Source of the DNA: Ariolimax columbianus | Lineage: Eukaryota > Mollusca > Gastropoda > Stylommatophora > Arionidae | Reading direction: 5' to 3' | DNA length: 64,000 bases | NCBI GenBank assembly: GCA_036924085.1 | Contig: JAVGWX010000012.1 | Location: forward strand, 5,969,478-6,033,477 | In this document: one piece after another, positions 1 to 11,350 of the stretch | How positions within the stretch are numbered: position 1 is the first letter of the stretch | How the letters are laid out: every line of letters begins with the position of its first letter | Translations under genes and position numbers: made by a program | The notes under the pieces: generated by a model | Databases searched by the model: none | What the model saw: the letters and a program-made list of their open reading frames with translations, nothing else | Told to the model about the DNA's origin: nothing

Positions 1-420
1 TGGTTAGCTGAAAACCAAAACCAACATTACTGTACAGAACCGACTTCTACAGGCAGTCAATAGCTTCACCTACCTGGGCAGTGTGATCACTAGAGAGGAG
101 AATGTGTACTGGTAGGTCAACAACAGGACTGTTAAGGCGAACTTTGGGTTTGGGAAACGTCTGGAACCGACAAAACATCAGTGTCGTCACCAAGGTCAAG
201 TTAGTGTGCTGCAGTATTAACCACTCTGTTGCATGCCTGTGAAACATGGACAGTGTATAGCAGACATGACAGACAGCTATATCGTTTTCACATATTCTGC
301 TTATGTTAACGAGATAGGACAAAGTGCTTAATTATGACATTCTTATTAAGTCCAACATGAGAGATCCTGAGATTAGATGGACGTTACATGGTAGCAATAG
401 TCTGTCGCCATCTTTGCTGA
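1..420 (+). pseudogene. RTE-like LINE, 3' end of reverse transcriptase (remnant)
   Basis: Conceptual plus-strand translation, with frame changes, gives the C-terminal RT signatures of RTE-type endonuclease/reverse transcriptases: 'VNSFTYLGSVIT' near 55-95, a 'KANFGFGKRL' segment near 133-160 and an 'ACETWTVY'-like stretch near 230-260. Stops and frameshifts show it is dead. Its partner in the right arm is 32265-32635, where the same element continues upstream into a longer RT region, so the left copy is cut by the window edge. Confidence 0.75.
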
Positions 421-650
421 CGATGGGCTACTAAAATTAGTATTATTATTGTTAATATTATTGTTACGATTATTGTTATGATTATTACGTATGGACATAT
501 TCATCTTGGGCTTTGTCATAAATTTAATGCGATGATAACCAAAACAGTTCATTAAGAGTTGTTGATTTAACATCGTCCTGTCATGTTCATACAACATGTG
601 GTCATGTTAGGAGGCAGGCATTAAATAATGTAGAATAAGAGCTTTTGTGA

Positions 651-658
651 GTGAGAGA

Positions 659-694
<36 letters not shown>

Positions 695-805
695 TAAAGG
701 TAGAGAGAGAGAGAAAGGTAGGGAACGAGAAAGATATAGAGAGAGAAAGAGAGAGAGAAAGGTAGAGAGAGAGAAAGGTAGAGAGAAAGGTAGAGATAAA
801 GAGAC
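651..805. repeat. (GA)n-rich microsatellite
   Basis: A near-pure GA run followed by degenerate GAGA/AAGGTAGA. It is repeated in inverted form at 31800-31995, where the tract is longer. Open frames here of Arg-Glu or Ser-Leu type are composition artefacts. Confidence 0.95.
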
Positions 806-1004
806 ATGTATAGAGAGAAAGGTGGCGGGCGACATAAAGGGGCTGCAAAAGCTGCAACTAGACTCCTCTTTATACAATTTCAGAAAACAATCTGAATATG
901 AGTACAGAAAGTTTTAGTCCGCTTGAAGTTATCTTCTTCCCTCATTAGCTCCTGTTCTATCTCTGGAAAATGTAGAGATCATTTTTGGGGTATTTACTTC
1001 TCAT

Positions 1005-1345
1005 CGCGTCTCAAGACAGGCCGGTGATTGGCCGGCTGCGTGTAATCGAGTGTAAAGACAGACCGGTGATTGGCCAGCTGTGTGTAATCGAGTGTAAAGA
1101 CAGACCGGTGATTGGCCGGCTGTGTGTAATCGAGTGTAAAGACAGACCGGTGATTGGCCGACTGTGTGTAGTCGAGTGTAAAGACAGACTGGTGATTGGC
1201 CAGTTCCGTGTAATCGAGTGTTAAGACAGACCGGTGATTGGCCGGTTCCGTGTAATCGAGTGTGAAGACAGGCCGATGATTGGCCGGCTGTGTGTAATTC
1301 AGTGTTAAGACAGACCGGTGATTGGCCTGGTGTGTATTTGTATAA
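1005..1345. repeat. 42-bp minisatellite, about 8 units
   Basis: Units start for example at 1041 and 1083 (period 42) with the core 'gaccggtgattggccggct'. The period is divisible by three, so both strands stay open by chance. The inverted partner at 31385-31620 has fewer units. Confidence 0.93.
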
Positions 1346-2044
1346 TGGTGCGGCCGCTTGCTGGTGTCCTTGATCTAGTATCAACTAGGTGAAAGTTGAT
1401 CGTAGTCTGCGTCCTTGTTGAATGTCCAAACACTATGTTGTTGTTTTTTTTTGCTTCAATATAGTCATTCACCGATGTAGTCCCAACCCTTTTTTTTAGC
1501 GTGCTGTTGCGACTTTTGCCACAAACTGTCTCTACCGCTGCACTTTCAACGTCTCAATCTTGATCTTAGGTTTGCGTCCATCTAATAGGGATCATGTTTG
1601 ACACTGATATCATAAAGTAGGGATACTTTTCTTTAAAGACAATGGGAATGGACAGTCGACATCTATGACACATCAACGAGTGAACATTAATTACCTGCCG
1701 CTATTGGTAGCTTGTACAATGCGTTCAGAGTCAAGGTGAAAAACAAAGATTACAATTGTCACTGTGGTTTCTGTAATATACTACATAACCTAGCCGCACG
1801 AGGAAATGGGTGCCACTAACAATGTACTTCCTGTTGTTGACGTGACAAAAATGAGAGTAAAAACATATGACGTCATTTTATGCACTTTGCACAATTTAAC
1901 TGAACGTTTTTATAATGGTCTAGAAGACTCATCAGAGTCTGTATACAACCAGTTAAAAGACAGCCCTTCTTTGGTCACTCGGATCGTACCGTGGAGGTTC
2001 ACATTATTTTGTTGTGGTCGTAATTATGGGACCCTGGGGGCAGC
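1346..2044. other. Unassigned arm sequence with a short ORF
   Basis: No recognisable gene. A 91-codon ORF at 1806-2081 is preserved in the other arm (30633-30908) with two amino-acid differences, but the whole arm is about equally conserved and the ORF runs into a LINE remnant. I see no splice or family support and do not call it a gene. Confidence 0.4.
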
Positions 2045-2170
2045 AGTCAGTACTACTGCCAATGTTTTATTGGATTATTGACTCCCAAATTGTGCATCCT
2101 TTGCCCGTTAAACTCACCGTTCTATAATCTGATGCATTTGGTGGTCAGCTCGTTTTGAACAAGACTATCA
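2045..2170 (-). pseudogene. CR1-like RT scrap
   Basis: The minus strand reads 'DAGVIVLFKTS' followed by a 'YRTVSLTGKGC'-like stretch. This is the CR1/L2-type RT region normally of the form 'ITPIFKKG...NYRPVSLTS'. It has an internal stop. The partner on the plus strand of the right arm is at about 30528-30660. Confidence 0.6.
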
Positions 2171-2502
2171 CTCCTGCATCTTTTCAATCCCTGTTTTATT
2201 TTTCCGGTGCTGTCTTTAAGAGTATCTTCTTTGTTTTTTGTTATCTTCTGTTTCTAACAAAGAAAAAGAAACTTTTGCTAACAATAATGATGTTTTCTTT
2301 TGTTCAGAATCGATTTTGCTGCTACATTTATTTTATGAGCTATAATTCGCTTGTTCAAATGTTTTTTTAAAATTATTTTTCTCTGAGGAATTCTGAGAGA
2401 GAAATCTACAATCACATGGCCATCCCAAATCCAAATCTTAAAGACAATATCAACCACATGAAAAGCATAGGACAAATCAGCATTATCCGACTTCGCACTC
2501 AA
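2171..2502. other. Unassigned, AT-rich
   Basis: AT-rich arm sequence with no recognisable gene. Short ORFs on both strands are not supported by any family signature. Confidence 0.4.
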
Positions 2503-2633
2503 CAGATACAACTTTACAGTCGCTTCAACAGATACAACTTTACAGTCGCTTTAACAGATACAACTTTACAGTCGCTTCAACAGATACAAATTTACAGTCG
2601 CTTCAACAGATACAACTTTACAGTCGCTTCAAC
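2503..2633. repeat. 26-bp minisatellite, about 5 units
   Basis: Units begin at 2503, 2529, 2555, 2581 and 2607 with the core 'acaactttacagtcgctt'. The right-arm partner (29820-30216) holds about 15 units, the clearest copy-number difference between the arms. Confidence 0.95.
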
Positions 2634-2639
2634 AGAATC

Positions 2640-4139
2640 CAACAAACATAGACTCAAGCGTGCTGGCTGTGCACACATCCATATCAAACTGTTGAGCATC
2701 ATCTTTTTAATTGTAATTTTAATTGCTTGGCTGTGTTAGGAAAGAGCTTCTTCATCGGAGGCAGTTCCAAAAAACACTGTCTACGGAACTAAACAACAAT
2801 TCACAAACTATGTCAGATACCACTACTTGGCATCGACCAAAAGGCCAGGATCTCACAAGCTGCTAAATTAACCATTAACCAACCAACAAAAATGTTAGAA
2901 TTCTTCAACATTATCTACGTACCATTTACCTAATTATATTTTCACTCTTATCTGCAAATCTTTTACTTGGATAAAATTATTTCTGAGTTAGTATTTCATT
3001 GCCTTCTTCCAGCTTGTCAGACGGTAGTAATTGTGATTTTAAAAAATAACTGTAATTCGCTATACAGAAGATCTTTTGGTATTTTGCCATCATCCATCCT
3101 CCGAGTGTGTCCCAACCATCGGAGCCTTCGAAAACGAATAATGGAAAAGATCATTCTCTCCGATTCTTCAATGAACGATATGCCGCAGCATAATCGACCA
3201 TGATATCGTATGTGCTCCAGGGGAAACAGCCATGCAAATTGAAGTTATAGTCTGTCTTTATTATGAGTTGATATTTTTATTGGTATGATTATTTGATATT
3301 GATATGTTCTGAAGATTTGAATTTTTGCTTTGTAAATAAGAAATAGTTAGGAATAGTTATAATGTCAACATGAGTTGCATATTACATGGCTGTTCGTGGA
3401 GGGTAGATAAATGAGGTCGACTAGCTCATCCATTTCACATTTTAAGCCACAAAAACCTGAACAAATATAGAACAATCAGTTTAGAGATAAATTTAGTTTC
3501 ACCGACAGAAACAAAAATACAGTCCCCTCTGTCACGAGGATGTAAATTGCAAAATTTCTCAACGCTGACCAACCTGTTTTATTTTGTTTGTTATAACAAC
3601 GTTTTCTCCAGGTTAGATGGCTGGAATTTTGAATTATATATGAACAGAAAAGGCTGCGCGGTTGGCGGCGGAAATGTGAGGCTTCAATATTACTATTGTG
3701 ATTTTCAAAACAAGATGACTGCGCCTCATGCGCTCACGTCTCCTGGTGTTTGTGTTGACTTCGGTAATTTATAAGTCTTCCATTGTATTATGATTCTCTC
3801 CATCAGTTGGCTTGCTGGATTATCATTCTAAGACAGTGTTTTTTGTGTATTTATCTGGTATATTGTGCCCGTCACATCTTATCTAGATGTGGTCGCTAAG
3901 ATCGGCAAGCTAGGCCTAGCGAAGGGTGACCGCAGTCAGTATCGTATAACACTCAGAGTCATACACGGTGCCTAGCGTTCTGCTTGTCCACCCTCCAGGT
4001 ATCCAAGAAACACAATACTTCAAGAACTGTCTCCTCAGTATGATAACGCCCCTCCCCCCCTCTCGCCCAATAGCAGAGGCCCTAAGTAACTTTTCCTCCC
4101 TACACATCTTCATTCCGACAAAAATCACATCGGCCCATT
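2640..4139. other. Unassigned arm sequence
   Basis: About 1.5 kb present in both arms with no gene I can identify. The ORF at 3547-3774 has a right-arm counterpart (28680-28907), but the differences I could read are mostly amino-acid changing, which does not look like selection on a protein. Confidence 0.4.
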
Positions 4140-4661
4140 GGAGGATAAATTTCAGAGGACAGAGAAGAGCAAGGCGTTAACGTCAGAAGACAAGCAAGGC
4201 GTTAACGTCAGAAGACAGGCACGGACACTAGCCAGACACACAGGAGACAGAGTACTTCTTACTCCCTCATTGCGGTCCCCGTTCAAAGACAGCGGAGTAT
4301 CCGACTCTTCCCCAAGAGCCTTCAGGGATCACGATAGCCACATCCACTGCTCAAACAGAACACGGTAGCGCCACATCCGTCTCCTCCTACTGGTGGTTAC
4401 GAATCTCTATTGAAACGTGTCACGCGCACACTCGCCAATAGCAGTGCTGCCCACACCCCCTCCCCTCCCTCCGATATAAGGGGACTAATGAGGTCGCAAC
4501 ATGGAATGTGCTGACACTGAACGGGACTGGCTATGTTGGGGCACTGGCTAGAACACTCTAAAGACTCAACATTGAAGAAGCATGTCTGCTACACTCAGGT
4601 GGCCATCAACACAGAAATGGCGTGGGCTTGTTTATAAGACCCCCACTCACAAACAGTATAG
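4140..4661 (+). pseudogene. RTE-like LINE: 5' segment and start of endonuclease domain
   Basis: From about 4499 the plus strand encodes 'TWNVLTLNGTGYVGALA' then a stop and 'RLNIEEACLL', the N-terminal strand of an APE-type endonuclease (normally 'TWNVRTL...L.R...ID...L.ETR'). Upstream lies a direct duplication of about 25 bases (4167-4216) that is single in the right arm (near 28275). The domain is interrupted at 4662 by a minisatellite and resumes after 5036. Frameshifts and a stop make it inactive. Confidence 0.7.
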
Positions 4662-5036
4662 TATCCTGGCACACCGTCTCGGGCAGGCTCCTCCTAGCAC
4701 ACCATATCGGGCAGGCTCCTTCTATAACACCATCTCGGGCAGGCTCCTCCTGGCACACCGTCTCGGGCAGGCTCCTCCTGGCACACCGTCTCGGGCAGGC
4801 TCCTCCTAGCACACCATATCGGGCAGGCTCCTTCTATAACACCATCTCGGGCAGGCTCCTCCTGGCACACCGTCTCGGGCAGGCTCCTCCTGGCACACCG
4901 TCTCGGGCAGGCTCCTCCTAGCACACCATATCGGGCAGGCTCCTTCTATAACACCATCTCGGGCAGGCTCCTCCTGGCACACCATCTCGGGCAGGCTCCT
5001 CCTGGCACACCGTCTCGGGCAGGCTCTTCCTGGCAC
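4662..5036. repeat. 28-bp minisatellite in 112-bp higher-order units, inside an endonuclease ORF
   Basis: Basic unit 28 bp with core 'gggcaggctcctcctggcac'. Variants ('ctatatcgg'-type and 'cttctataac'-type) recur every four units, so identical ORFs reappear every 112 bp (4694, 4806, 4918). The array sits where the endonuclease of the flanking LINE should be continuous, and its unit resembles the coding text just after it ('GRLFLARLKHKHGHLTI'). Confidence 0.92.
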
Positions 5037-6130
5037 GACTGAAACATAAGCATGGCCATCTCACAATAATAGTCGCCCACGCCACCTCAAGACGAGACAC
5101 AACCACAAGGAAAGGACAACTTTTACCAGGATCTGGCCAATGCCTCAGCCACAGTTACCTCTCATGATGAATTCATTCTGCTGGGTAATTTCAACGCCGT
5201 TTCAGGGTCCCAGCGTAGTGGTTATGAATCGGTTTTGGGCTCGTTGGACAGTAGAAATGTAAACGTAACTAACTGGTTTCTATCATTATGAGCCGCTTTC
5301 ATTTTGAAGATTACCGGCTCATGGTACAGCGGCCTAGACATTTATCGCCACACATGGATCTCTAACGACCGAAGGACTAAGAAGAATCTCGACCACATCC
5401 TTATGAGAAGTCTCGACCAGATGACTTCCTGTCGTGTCTTCCGTGACGCAAACGCCACTGCCAACACTGACCATTGCTGATGATCACGTACTTTATCAGC
5501 CCATATGCCCCTCTAAAACCTGTGCCGACCTCAATGTACAATATCCATCTCCTCAAAGCTAACACTAGCGTTGCCGAAAAATACGCTGTCAGAGGAAACC
5601 TAGCTGAGGTGGACCCCCTTCATGAGGACCCAGAGGCAGCATGGACAGTCATAAAGAACGCCACATGTGAGGCCGCCAAGCTAAACACTCAAGGACACCA
5701 AAGAATCTGGTTCTCCAATTCCATCGTATAACATCATACTCCAAAAGAACTCAGCCAGGATTTGCAATGACCACACCGAGCGACCAAGGCTAAAATGAAA
5801 GGCCAATTTCGCGGGGCGACCAGAACAGACAAGAAACGCTTTCTAAACGAGATTGCTGACTAAAGTTAAAGCTGGTCTCAGATCTCAAGACCTCAGACCC
5901 GCATATCAGACTCCTCGATCCTCTAGGAAAGCAGAACGAGAAAGAAAGTCTAAATTTCATCAAAAGGTCAGACAGGTCCATGTGCTCGAATTACGGGGTA
6001 GAAGGAGCACTACACTCATGCTCTCAATCACCCACCGGAATCGACATGTCTCGATCACGTTCATACAAGAGGTCGATATTGATCAACCTCAAAATGGCAT
6101 CAGTATCCATATCAATGGTGCTATTTTAGG
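5037..6130 (+). pseudogene. RTE-like LINE: rest of endonuclease and linker (remnant)
   Basis: Plus-strand segments in changing frames give 'LKHKHGHLTIIVAHA', 'DEFILLGNFNAVSGS' (the GDFN motif with D to N), 'RRTKKNLDHILMRSL' and 'NTDHCLM' (the conserved Asp-His motif, intact here). These are followed by a linker with 'VAEKYAVRGNLAEVD' and 'AWTVIKNATCEAAK', seen open at 5474-5731. The order and motifs are those of APE endonuclease plus linker in RTE-like LINEs. No RT follows. The right arm lacks about 5365-6200. Confidence 0.78.
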
Positions 6131-6164
6131 TGTTTTCGAGGCCCACATGTCATGCTAATCCATA

Positions 6165-6355
6165 TAAATGTGCTTACTGCACTTACCTTGGAGGCCGGGA
6201 TGCCATCTGTATCTATATAAATGTTCCTACTGCACGAACCTTGGAGGCCGGGAGGCCATCTGTAACTATATAAATGTTCCTACTGCACGTACCTTGGAGG
6301 TCGGAATGCCATCTGTATCTATATAAATGTTCCTACTGCACGTACCTTGGAGGCT
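6165..6355. repeat. 53-bp repeat, about 3.5 units
   Basis: Imperfect direct repeats with core 'taccttggaggc' and 'atctatataaatgttcc'. The right-arm partner at about 27060-27160 has about two units. Confidence 0.85.
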
Positions 6356-6411
6356 CCGATTTTGGCTCCTTTTTTATACAAACCACAGCATGACCATGAC
6401 AGTTACACTCT

Positions 6412-6680
6412 GTCCCGGTGTCATTACTACAACCTTTGTTATGGTGTCATTACTACAACCTTGGTTATGGTGTCATTACTACAACTTTGGTTATGGTGTC
6501 ATTACTACAACTTTGGTTATGGTGTCATTACTACAACTTTGGTTATGGTGTGATTACTACAACTTTGGTTATGGTGTCATTACTACAACTTTGGTTATGG
6601 TGTCATTACTACAACCTTGGTTATGGTGTCATTACTACAACCTTGGTTATGGTGTCATTACTACAAGCTTGGTTATGGTT
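6412..6680. repeat. 26-bp minisatellite, about 10 units
   Basis: Core 'ggtgtcattactacaac'. It is open in several frames because of its composition. The right-arm partner (26935-27000) has only about two units, the reverse of the size bias of the array at 2503. Confidence 0.95.
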
Positions 6681-6689
6681 TCAAAACTC

Positions 6690-7330
6690 TTCTATCTTAA
6701 CTGAATTTAATTTAATTTAATTTAACTTAACGTCTTAATACTGGTTTCGAAGACTATGCAGAGTTTATTTTACATTCGCTTGATCTAAAAATAACTATTT
6801 CTATTCCATCTATTCTTGAGTGAATTAATTGACCCTGTCTCTACTATTTCCCGTGACATTGCATTCCAAGCATACATCAGTCTCTGGTCAAAAAATTATT
6901 TCTTGGTATCTAATCTTGACATTTCTTTAATTAGTGTGTGGCTGTGCCTGCTGGTTCTTATAGGAGGCTATATTTTGAAGAACTTGCAATAGTCTAATTT
7001 ATCCTTTCCGTTTAAAATCTTAAAAACTGTATTAAATCATAACGAAATCTTCACTTTCCTAGACACTGTAGGCCGGTGTTTTTAGTCTTTCCTCATAATT
7101 GTAATTCTGAAATCCTATTATTAGTTTTGTCGATCTTCTTTGTATCCTTTGTATATAACATGTGTATATCCTCTCTGCGATCAGGATTCTACACATATAT
7201 ACAATACTCCAATCTAGGTATAACTAATATAATTACACTATCAATTCCGTGCTGCTATGTTTAATATTTCTTTTATCGTACCAAACATTGCATTTGCTGT
7301 GTTCACTGCTACCTGATTTTACTCACACAC
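6690..7330 (-). pseudogene. CR1/L2-like LINE, 3' end
   Basis: On the minus strand the conceptual frame follows the C-terminal part of CR1/L2-type RT: 'LEYCIYV', 'NYEERL', a 'RGDLI'-like stretch, then a 'FFDQR...AWNALP..VVE..SINS'-like end. All are broken by stops. The 3' end has a TTAAA/TTAAG-type tail (6700-6730). A related copy with the same tail type lies at 14717-15380, and the inverted copy is at 26340-26925. Confidence 0.72.
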
Positions 7331-7619
7331 CATACCAATATAATCTACCATATCATATAGGTCATTTTCCTCTTCTGTTTTTATAAGTGTTTTCCATATT
7401 AGATTGACCCATATGGATCGATACATTTGTCTGTTATACATTAAACTCCATTTGGCAACTCTCAGACCATTCCCGAATTTGATCTAAATTTGACCTCAAT
7501 ATATCCACCTAAACTTGAGATTCGTCCGTACATTTATGTGTCATCCGTACATTTTCCAATCGTGGATCACATTTCATGGTCTAAATCGTTTATAAATTTA
7601 AATATAGATGGTTCTAAAT

Positions 7620-8340
7620 GTTGTTACAGCCGGGGTTGAGGATGGACTGTCAACACCACCTAAGTGTTGTTATAGCCGGGAGTGGGGTTGAGGAAGGACT
7701 AAACTCCAACTAAGTGCACCCATGACGTGCTTTTAGTATAGTCTTTGACCATAAAGTCCATCTCCTGGCCTTCGCGCTCAAGAACTGTAATGACTAACAG
7801 GAGTAGGGTGGTGGCGAGCCACAGGCGCCTTAAAACCAGTAGTTTCAGGCAGATGGAGCTCGATAGCCTAGGAACCTCAGCTCATCTAGCAGAAGGAAAA
7901 CTAAATTCAAGCCACCTGAAGCCTTGCGGATAAGATACTGACGTATCTTGTCAGGTTTTGTCAGATATGACTGTGCATCCTGTTTAATGATAACTCTGAA
8001 AGTGGATCAGCGTCTACCAAACCTGACAACCGACGATGTACGAAGGAGCACACGCAAGAGGATACTATACCTTATCCTAGAGCAAGGAATGACAACCCCA
8101 GTGATAGTTGTGGCAGGGTAGACCAGGCCCTTAGCCTTTGTTGGCGGTTGGTCTAGGAGTGAAGTCCCGGAAGCGGAACAGGTAGAGCATTGCTCTGCTG
8201 ATCCGGCAGCTTGCTTTGTTCCAAATGTATTGGTATCACCCTTCCCTTGGAGTAAACAAAGCAGACCGAGAGAGGGACCATCCTGCAGGGGCAACACATG
8301 GTCTCTATATTTCTACTAGGGCTTTGCACCATTACTTTCG
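7620..8340. other. Unassigned sequence
   Basis: No recognisable gene. Near 7617-7690 there are two imperfect copies of a 'tgttgttacagccggg'-type segment. ORFs at 7745-7933 and 8007-8297 match nothing I recognise. Confidence 0.35.
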
Positions 8341-8370
8341 TCTGACAAGATGAAAAGAGCCAATCATTGC

Positions 8371-8379
<9 letters not shown>

Positions 8380-8427
<48 letters not shown>

Positions 8428-8460
8428 TATAAATATATATATATATAAATTTTTTTTAAA

Positions 8461-8518
<58 letters not shown>

Positions 8519-8520
8519 TA
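8380..8520. repeat. (AT)n microsatellite
   Basis: Long alternating AT runs with short interruptions. Confidence 0.95.
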
Positions 8521-8524
8521 AAAA

Positions 8525-8990
8525 CAAATTTGGTCCCAAACTTGGGTCTTGTGGCAGCCCATGTTTTACCTCCCAGCAGTTCCTATGTATGCCCATGCTC
8601 TAGCTTATTCCTGTTAACCTATTTTCTTTCCATTTGGCAATTTCTAATAGATTTGCAAAGCACGATTTCCCTCTTGTATATCCATGCTGTTTATTTCTGT
8701 TTAGACTAAATTTGTCTAAATGCATTACCATATTTTGTTTGATTATGCTTTCTTAACAATTTACAGACTATGCTCGTTAAATTCACTGGTTTTTAATTTA
8801 CTGGATCTGATTGTTTGCCCTTTTTGAACAAGGGGATAACTCCTGCATCTTTCGAAACTCCTGCAACCATCTCATTCTCAAGTAATTGAGTACATAAGAC
8901 AGCTAATAGTTTTGCTAGTTGGTCTAATTTCAAACAGCAATTTTGGATAAATGCCATCTTGATCCGGACATATATCTACTTTCAACCCCT
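8525..8990 (-). pseudogene. CR1-like LINE RT fragment
   Basis: The minus strand gives 'AGVIPLFKKG' followed by 'VNLTSIVCKLLRK', then a region matching the usual 'QHGF.KGRSC.TNLLE' motif ('GKSCFANLLEIAK'), and a final segment before the AT tract. This is the fingers/palm-start region of a CR1-type RT with frame breaks. It is related in kind to the scrap at 2045-2170. Confidence 0.65.
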
Positions 8991-9004
8991 CCAGCAGATC
9001 GCCT

Positions 9005-9085
9005 AAAAACATGAACATTATAGTTGACGCGACCAAGGTCAAACAAGTGCAAGAGTTCAAGTACTTTGTCAGTATTTTCATACAG

Positions 9086-9127
<42 letters not shown>

Positions 9128-9130
9128 GGG

Positions 9131-9161
<31 letters not shown>

Positions 9162-9179
9162 GAGAGAGAGAGGGAGAGA

Positions 9180-9223
<44 letters not shown>

Positions 9224-9239
9224 GAGAGAGAGGGAGAGA

Positions 9240-9306
<67 letters not shown>

Positions 9307-9840
9307 GGTGTCAACAAGTAAATGAAGTCTTATCCCAGCTGTCACCATTATTGAAACATCCTTACATAAACGTGTCAACAAAAAGAATGCTGATCAACAA
9401 TATATGTATGCCAACTCTCTGTTACCAGTGCAAAACATGGACATTAACAAAATCTCTAGAGGGAATGATCACGACATGTGAGATAAGATGCCCCTGGGGA
9501 AAAATCAACGTAACAAGGAGAGACAATACACAATGCAGATTTGAGAAGATTAGTTGGAGCAAAAACCTGCCCTTAATATATTGACGAGGAGAGAATCAAG
9601 TGGTTCAGCCACTTAATGAGAATGCATCCTGACCAACTACCCATGTGCGCCTATAACGCACGACTTTTTTCGTAACCGTGGCAGACGAAAAAAATTAATG
9701 TATTGGAAATGCTGTAGGCATTTTAAATCGTCATAGGATGACGACTACTTCAGCGACGCGTCTGGCCTGAACAGAAATCTATGGCTGCCCACGCATCTTC
9801 ACGGCACAAGTGGATAAGACAAGACAAGACAAGGCAACTA
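9005..9840 (+). pseudogene. LINE RT C-terminal region split by a GA tract
   Basis: Before the GA tract: 'VKQVQEFKYFVSIF' (the 'F.YLGS' motif) at 9040-9085. After it: 'VNEVLSQLSPLLKHPYINV', 'CYQCKTWTLTKSLEG' (the 'CETWT' motif) and, in another frame, 'MRMHPDQLP' plus a 'LNRNLWLPTHLHGTSG' end near 9760-9810. It ends in a 'gataagacaagacaag' tail at about 9812-9832, typical of a LINE 3' terminus. Stops and frameshifts are present. Confidence 0.72.
9088..9303. repeat. (GA)n tract inside an RT remnant
   Basis: Over 200 bases of GA with scattered GGGA. It interrupts the RT frame between the 'YLGS'-type motif and the following helix region. Confidence 0.95.
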
Positions 9841-10082
9841 TCCCAAGATGCGCAGATTTTGGTTACGTACTAAGAAATAAGTCCATCTTTTTGTTGCAGG
9901 ACAAAGTTCTAGACGAAAATGTCATTGCCAAGCCTCTTGTTTATGTTGGTCGCCCTAGCAACAATGGCGCTATATATTACTACTACTACTACCCGAATGT
10001 CCAGACTGGTGGGGCACAATCTGCCGTTCAGCCAAACCGCATTAAATGTGTCCTGCAGAATAGACGATTCTATGTCACTTTG

Positions 10083-10118
10083 GGGTGGGGGGGGGGGGAG
10101 GGGTGGGGGGGTTATGGT
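10083..10118 (+). other. G-run cluster
   Basis: Several runs of four or more G within about 36 bases on the plus strand, compatible with G-quadruplex formation. No gene association is visible. Confidence 0.5.
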
Positions 10119-10189
10119 GGGATGGTCGATAATGAAACCAAACAAATGGCCTAGCACAAAGAAGTACATACTCCAATGATCAACCTATT

Positions 10190-11350
10190 GATACAGAGGT
10201 GACGAAATTCATATATGCCGATGATACAGCATTAGCTGCCCAGGGAAGTGGCTTCGGAGAAGTCGAGCATAAATTGACAAATGCCCTTTATACCCTTGAT
10301 CTATATTACCAAAATAAATCGCTTCATACCAAACCCCAGCAAAACTCAAATGCGTGCCTACCGTCTCAGAAACAGAGGCGAACAGAAAGTTGCAGATCAA
10401 ATGGCCAGGGCAGGATCTAGAACACAGCACGGCTCCCAAATACTTGGAAGTAAAGTTGGACCACACGCTGTCCTATGCCGCACATTGTTAGGAAATATCT
10501 CTGTAGCTGAGTACGCCGCACCAGTCTGGAAGAACTCTGCACATATCAAACATATAGATACAGCAATAAATGAGACAAGGCGTATAGTTACTGGATGCTT
10601 AAAACCTACACTAGCATAACAAAATATAACCCATAATCAGAGATAGGAAGAACTGTCGCGTTAAAGAAAGAAAGAGAGAAACAGATAAATGACCAAAGAC
10701 ACATGCTCGGACATCAAGACGACGTTTCTTACAGTCAACCCAGCTCCTACAGACTAAAGTCAAGACGAAGTTTCTCACACTGAACCCAGCCCCTACAGAC
10801 TAAAGTCAAGACTAAGTTTCTTACACTCAACCCAGACCCTACAGACTAAAGTCAAGACGAAGTTTCTTACACTCAACCCAGACCCTATAGACTAAAGTCA
10901 AGACGAAGTTTCTTACACTCAACCCAGACCCTACAGACTAAAGTCAAGACGAAGTTTCTCACACTGAACCCAGCCCCTACAGACTAAAGTCAAGACGAAG
11001 TTTCTTACACTCAAACCAGCTCCTACAGACTAGTCCAGCAAATTGATGCATCGCAAGTTGGAAACAGCTGACACCGGTCCTCTTGATCGAGTTACGGGAG
11101 GAAGCTTTACATCTCCCTACGCAGCATGGAAGTCTATAAATAGAAATAGGGTATAACGATGCAGGAAAATCCGGAAAAGATGGGCATACAGGGATGATGA
11201 AAATGCGAATGTGAAGTAACACAAGATCAGGACCATCTGCCCAAACCTCCCGGAGACTTGTAGCATGGATGACCTGCTGAGTGACAGGGCAATCCACGTG
11301 GCTGAATACTGGTAGATTGATGCGACGCAGTGCCTAGGACACGAAAAGTA
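10190..11350 (+). pseudogene. Jockey-like LINE, RT end and C-terminal tail
   Basis: 'FIYADDTALAAQGSGF' at 10206-10255 is the YADD catalytic box. In other frames follow 'KTQMRAYRLRNR', 'SVAEYAAPVWKNSAH' (10498-10550) and 'ETRRIVTGCLKP'. After the 46-bp array come 'AAWKSINR' and a 'CECEVTQDQDHL'-type Cys-rich tail with 'DDLLSVTGQ', characteristic of the C terminus of Jockey-type elements. The 3' end is near 11345, with an 'aagtaagtaagta' tail. It is inactive: frameshifts and an internal array. Confidence 0.78.
10700..11038. repeat. 46-bp minisatellite, about 7 units, within the Jockey-like remnant
   Basis: Core 'tacagactaaagtcaagac'. It lies between the RT thumb and C-terminal tail of the element at 10190-11350. 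Confidence 0.93.

Noticed and set aside
985..1224. Repeat protein of 14-residue units
   Set aside because: The 42-bp minisatellite is open on both strands by period; unit numbers differ between arms.
3547..3774. 75-codon ORF kept in both arms
   Set aside because: Differences between arms are mostly amino-acid changing, as expected for non-coding DNA.
9024..9584. 186-codon Arg/Glu-rich ORF
   Set aside because: A GA microsatellite fused by chance to RT remnant frames.
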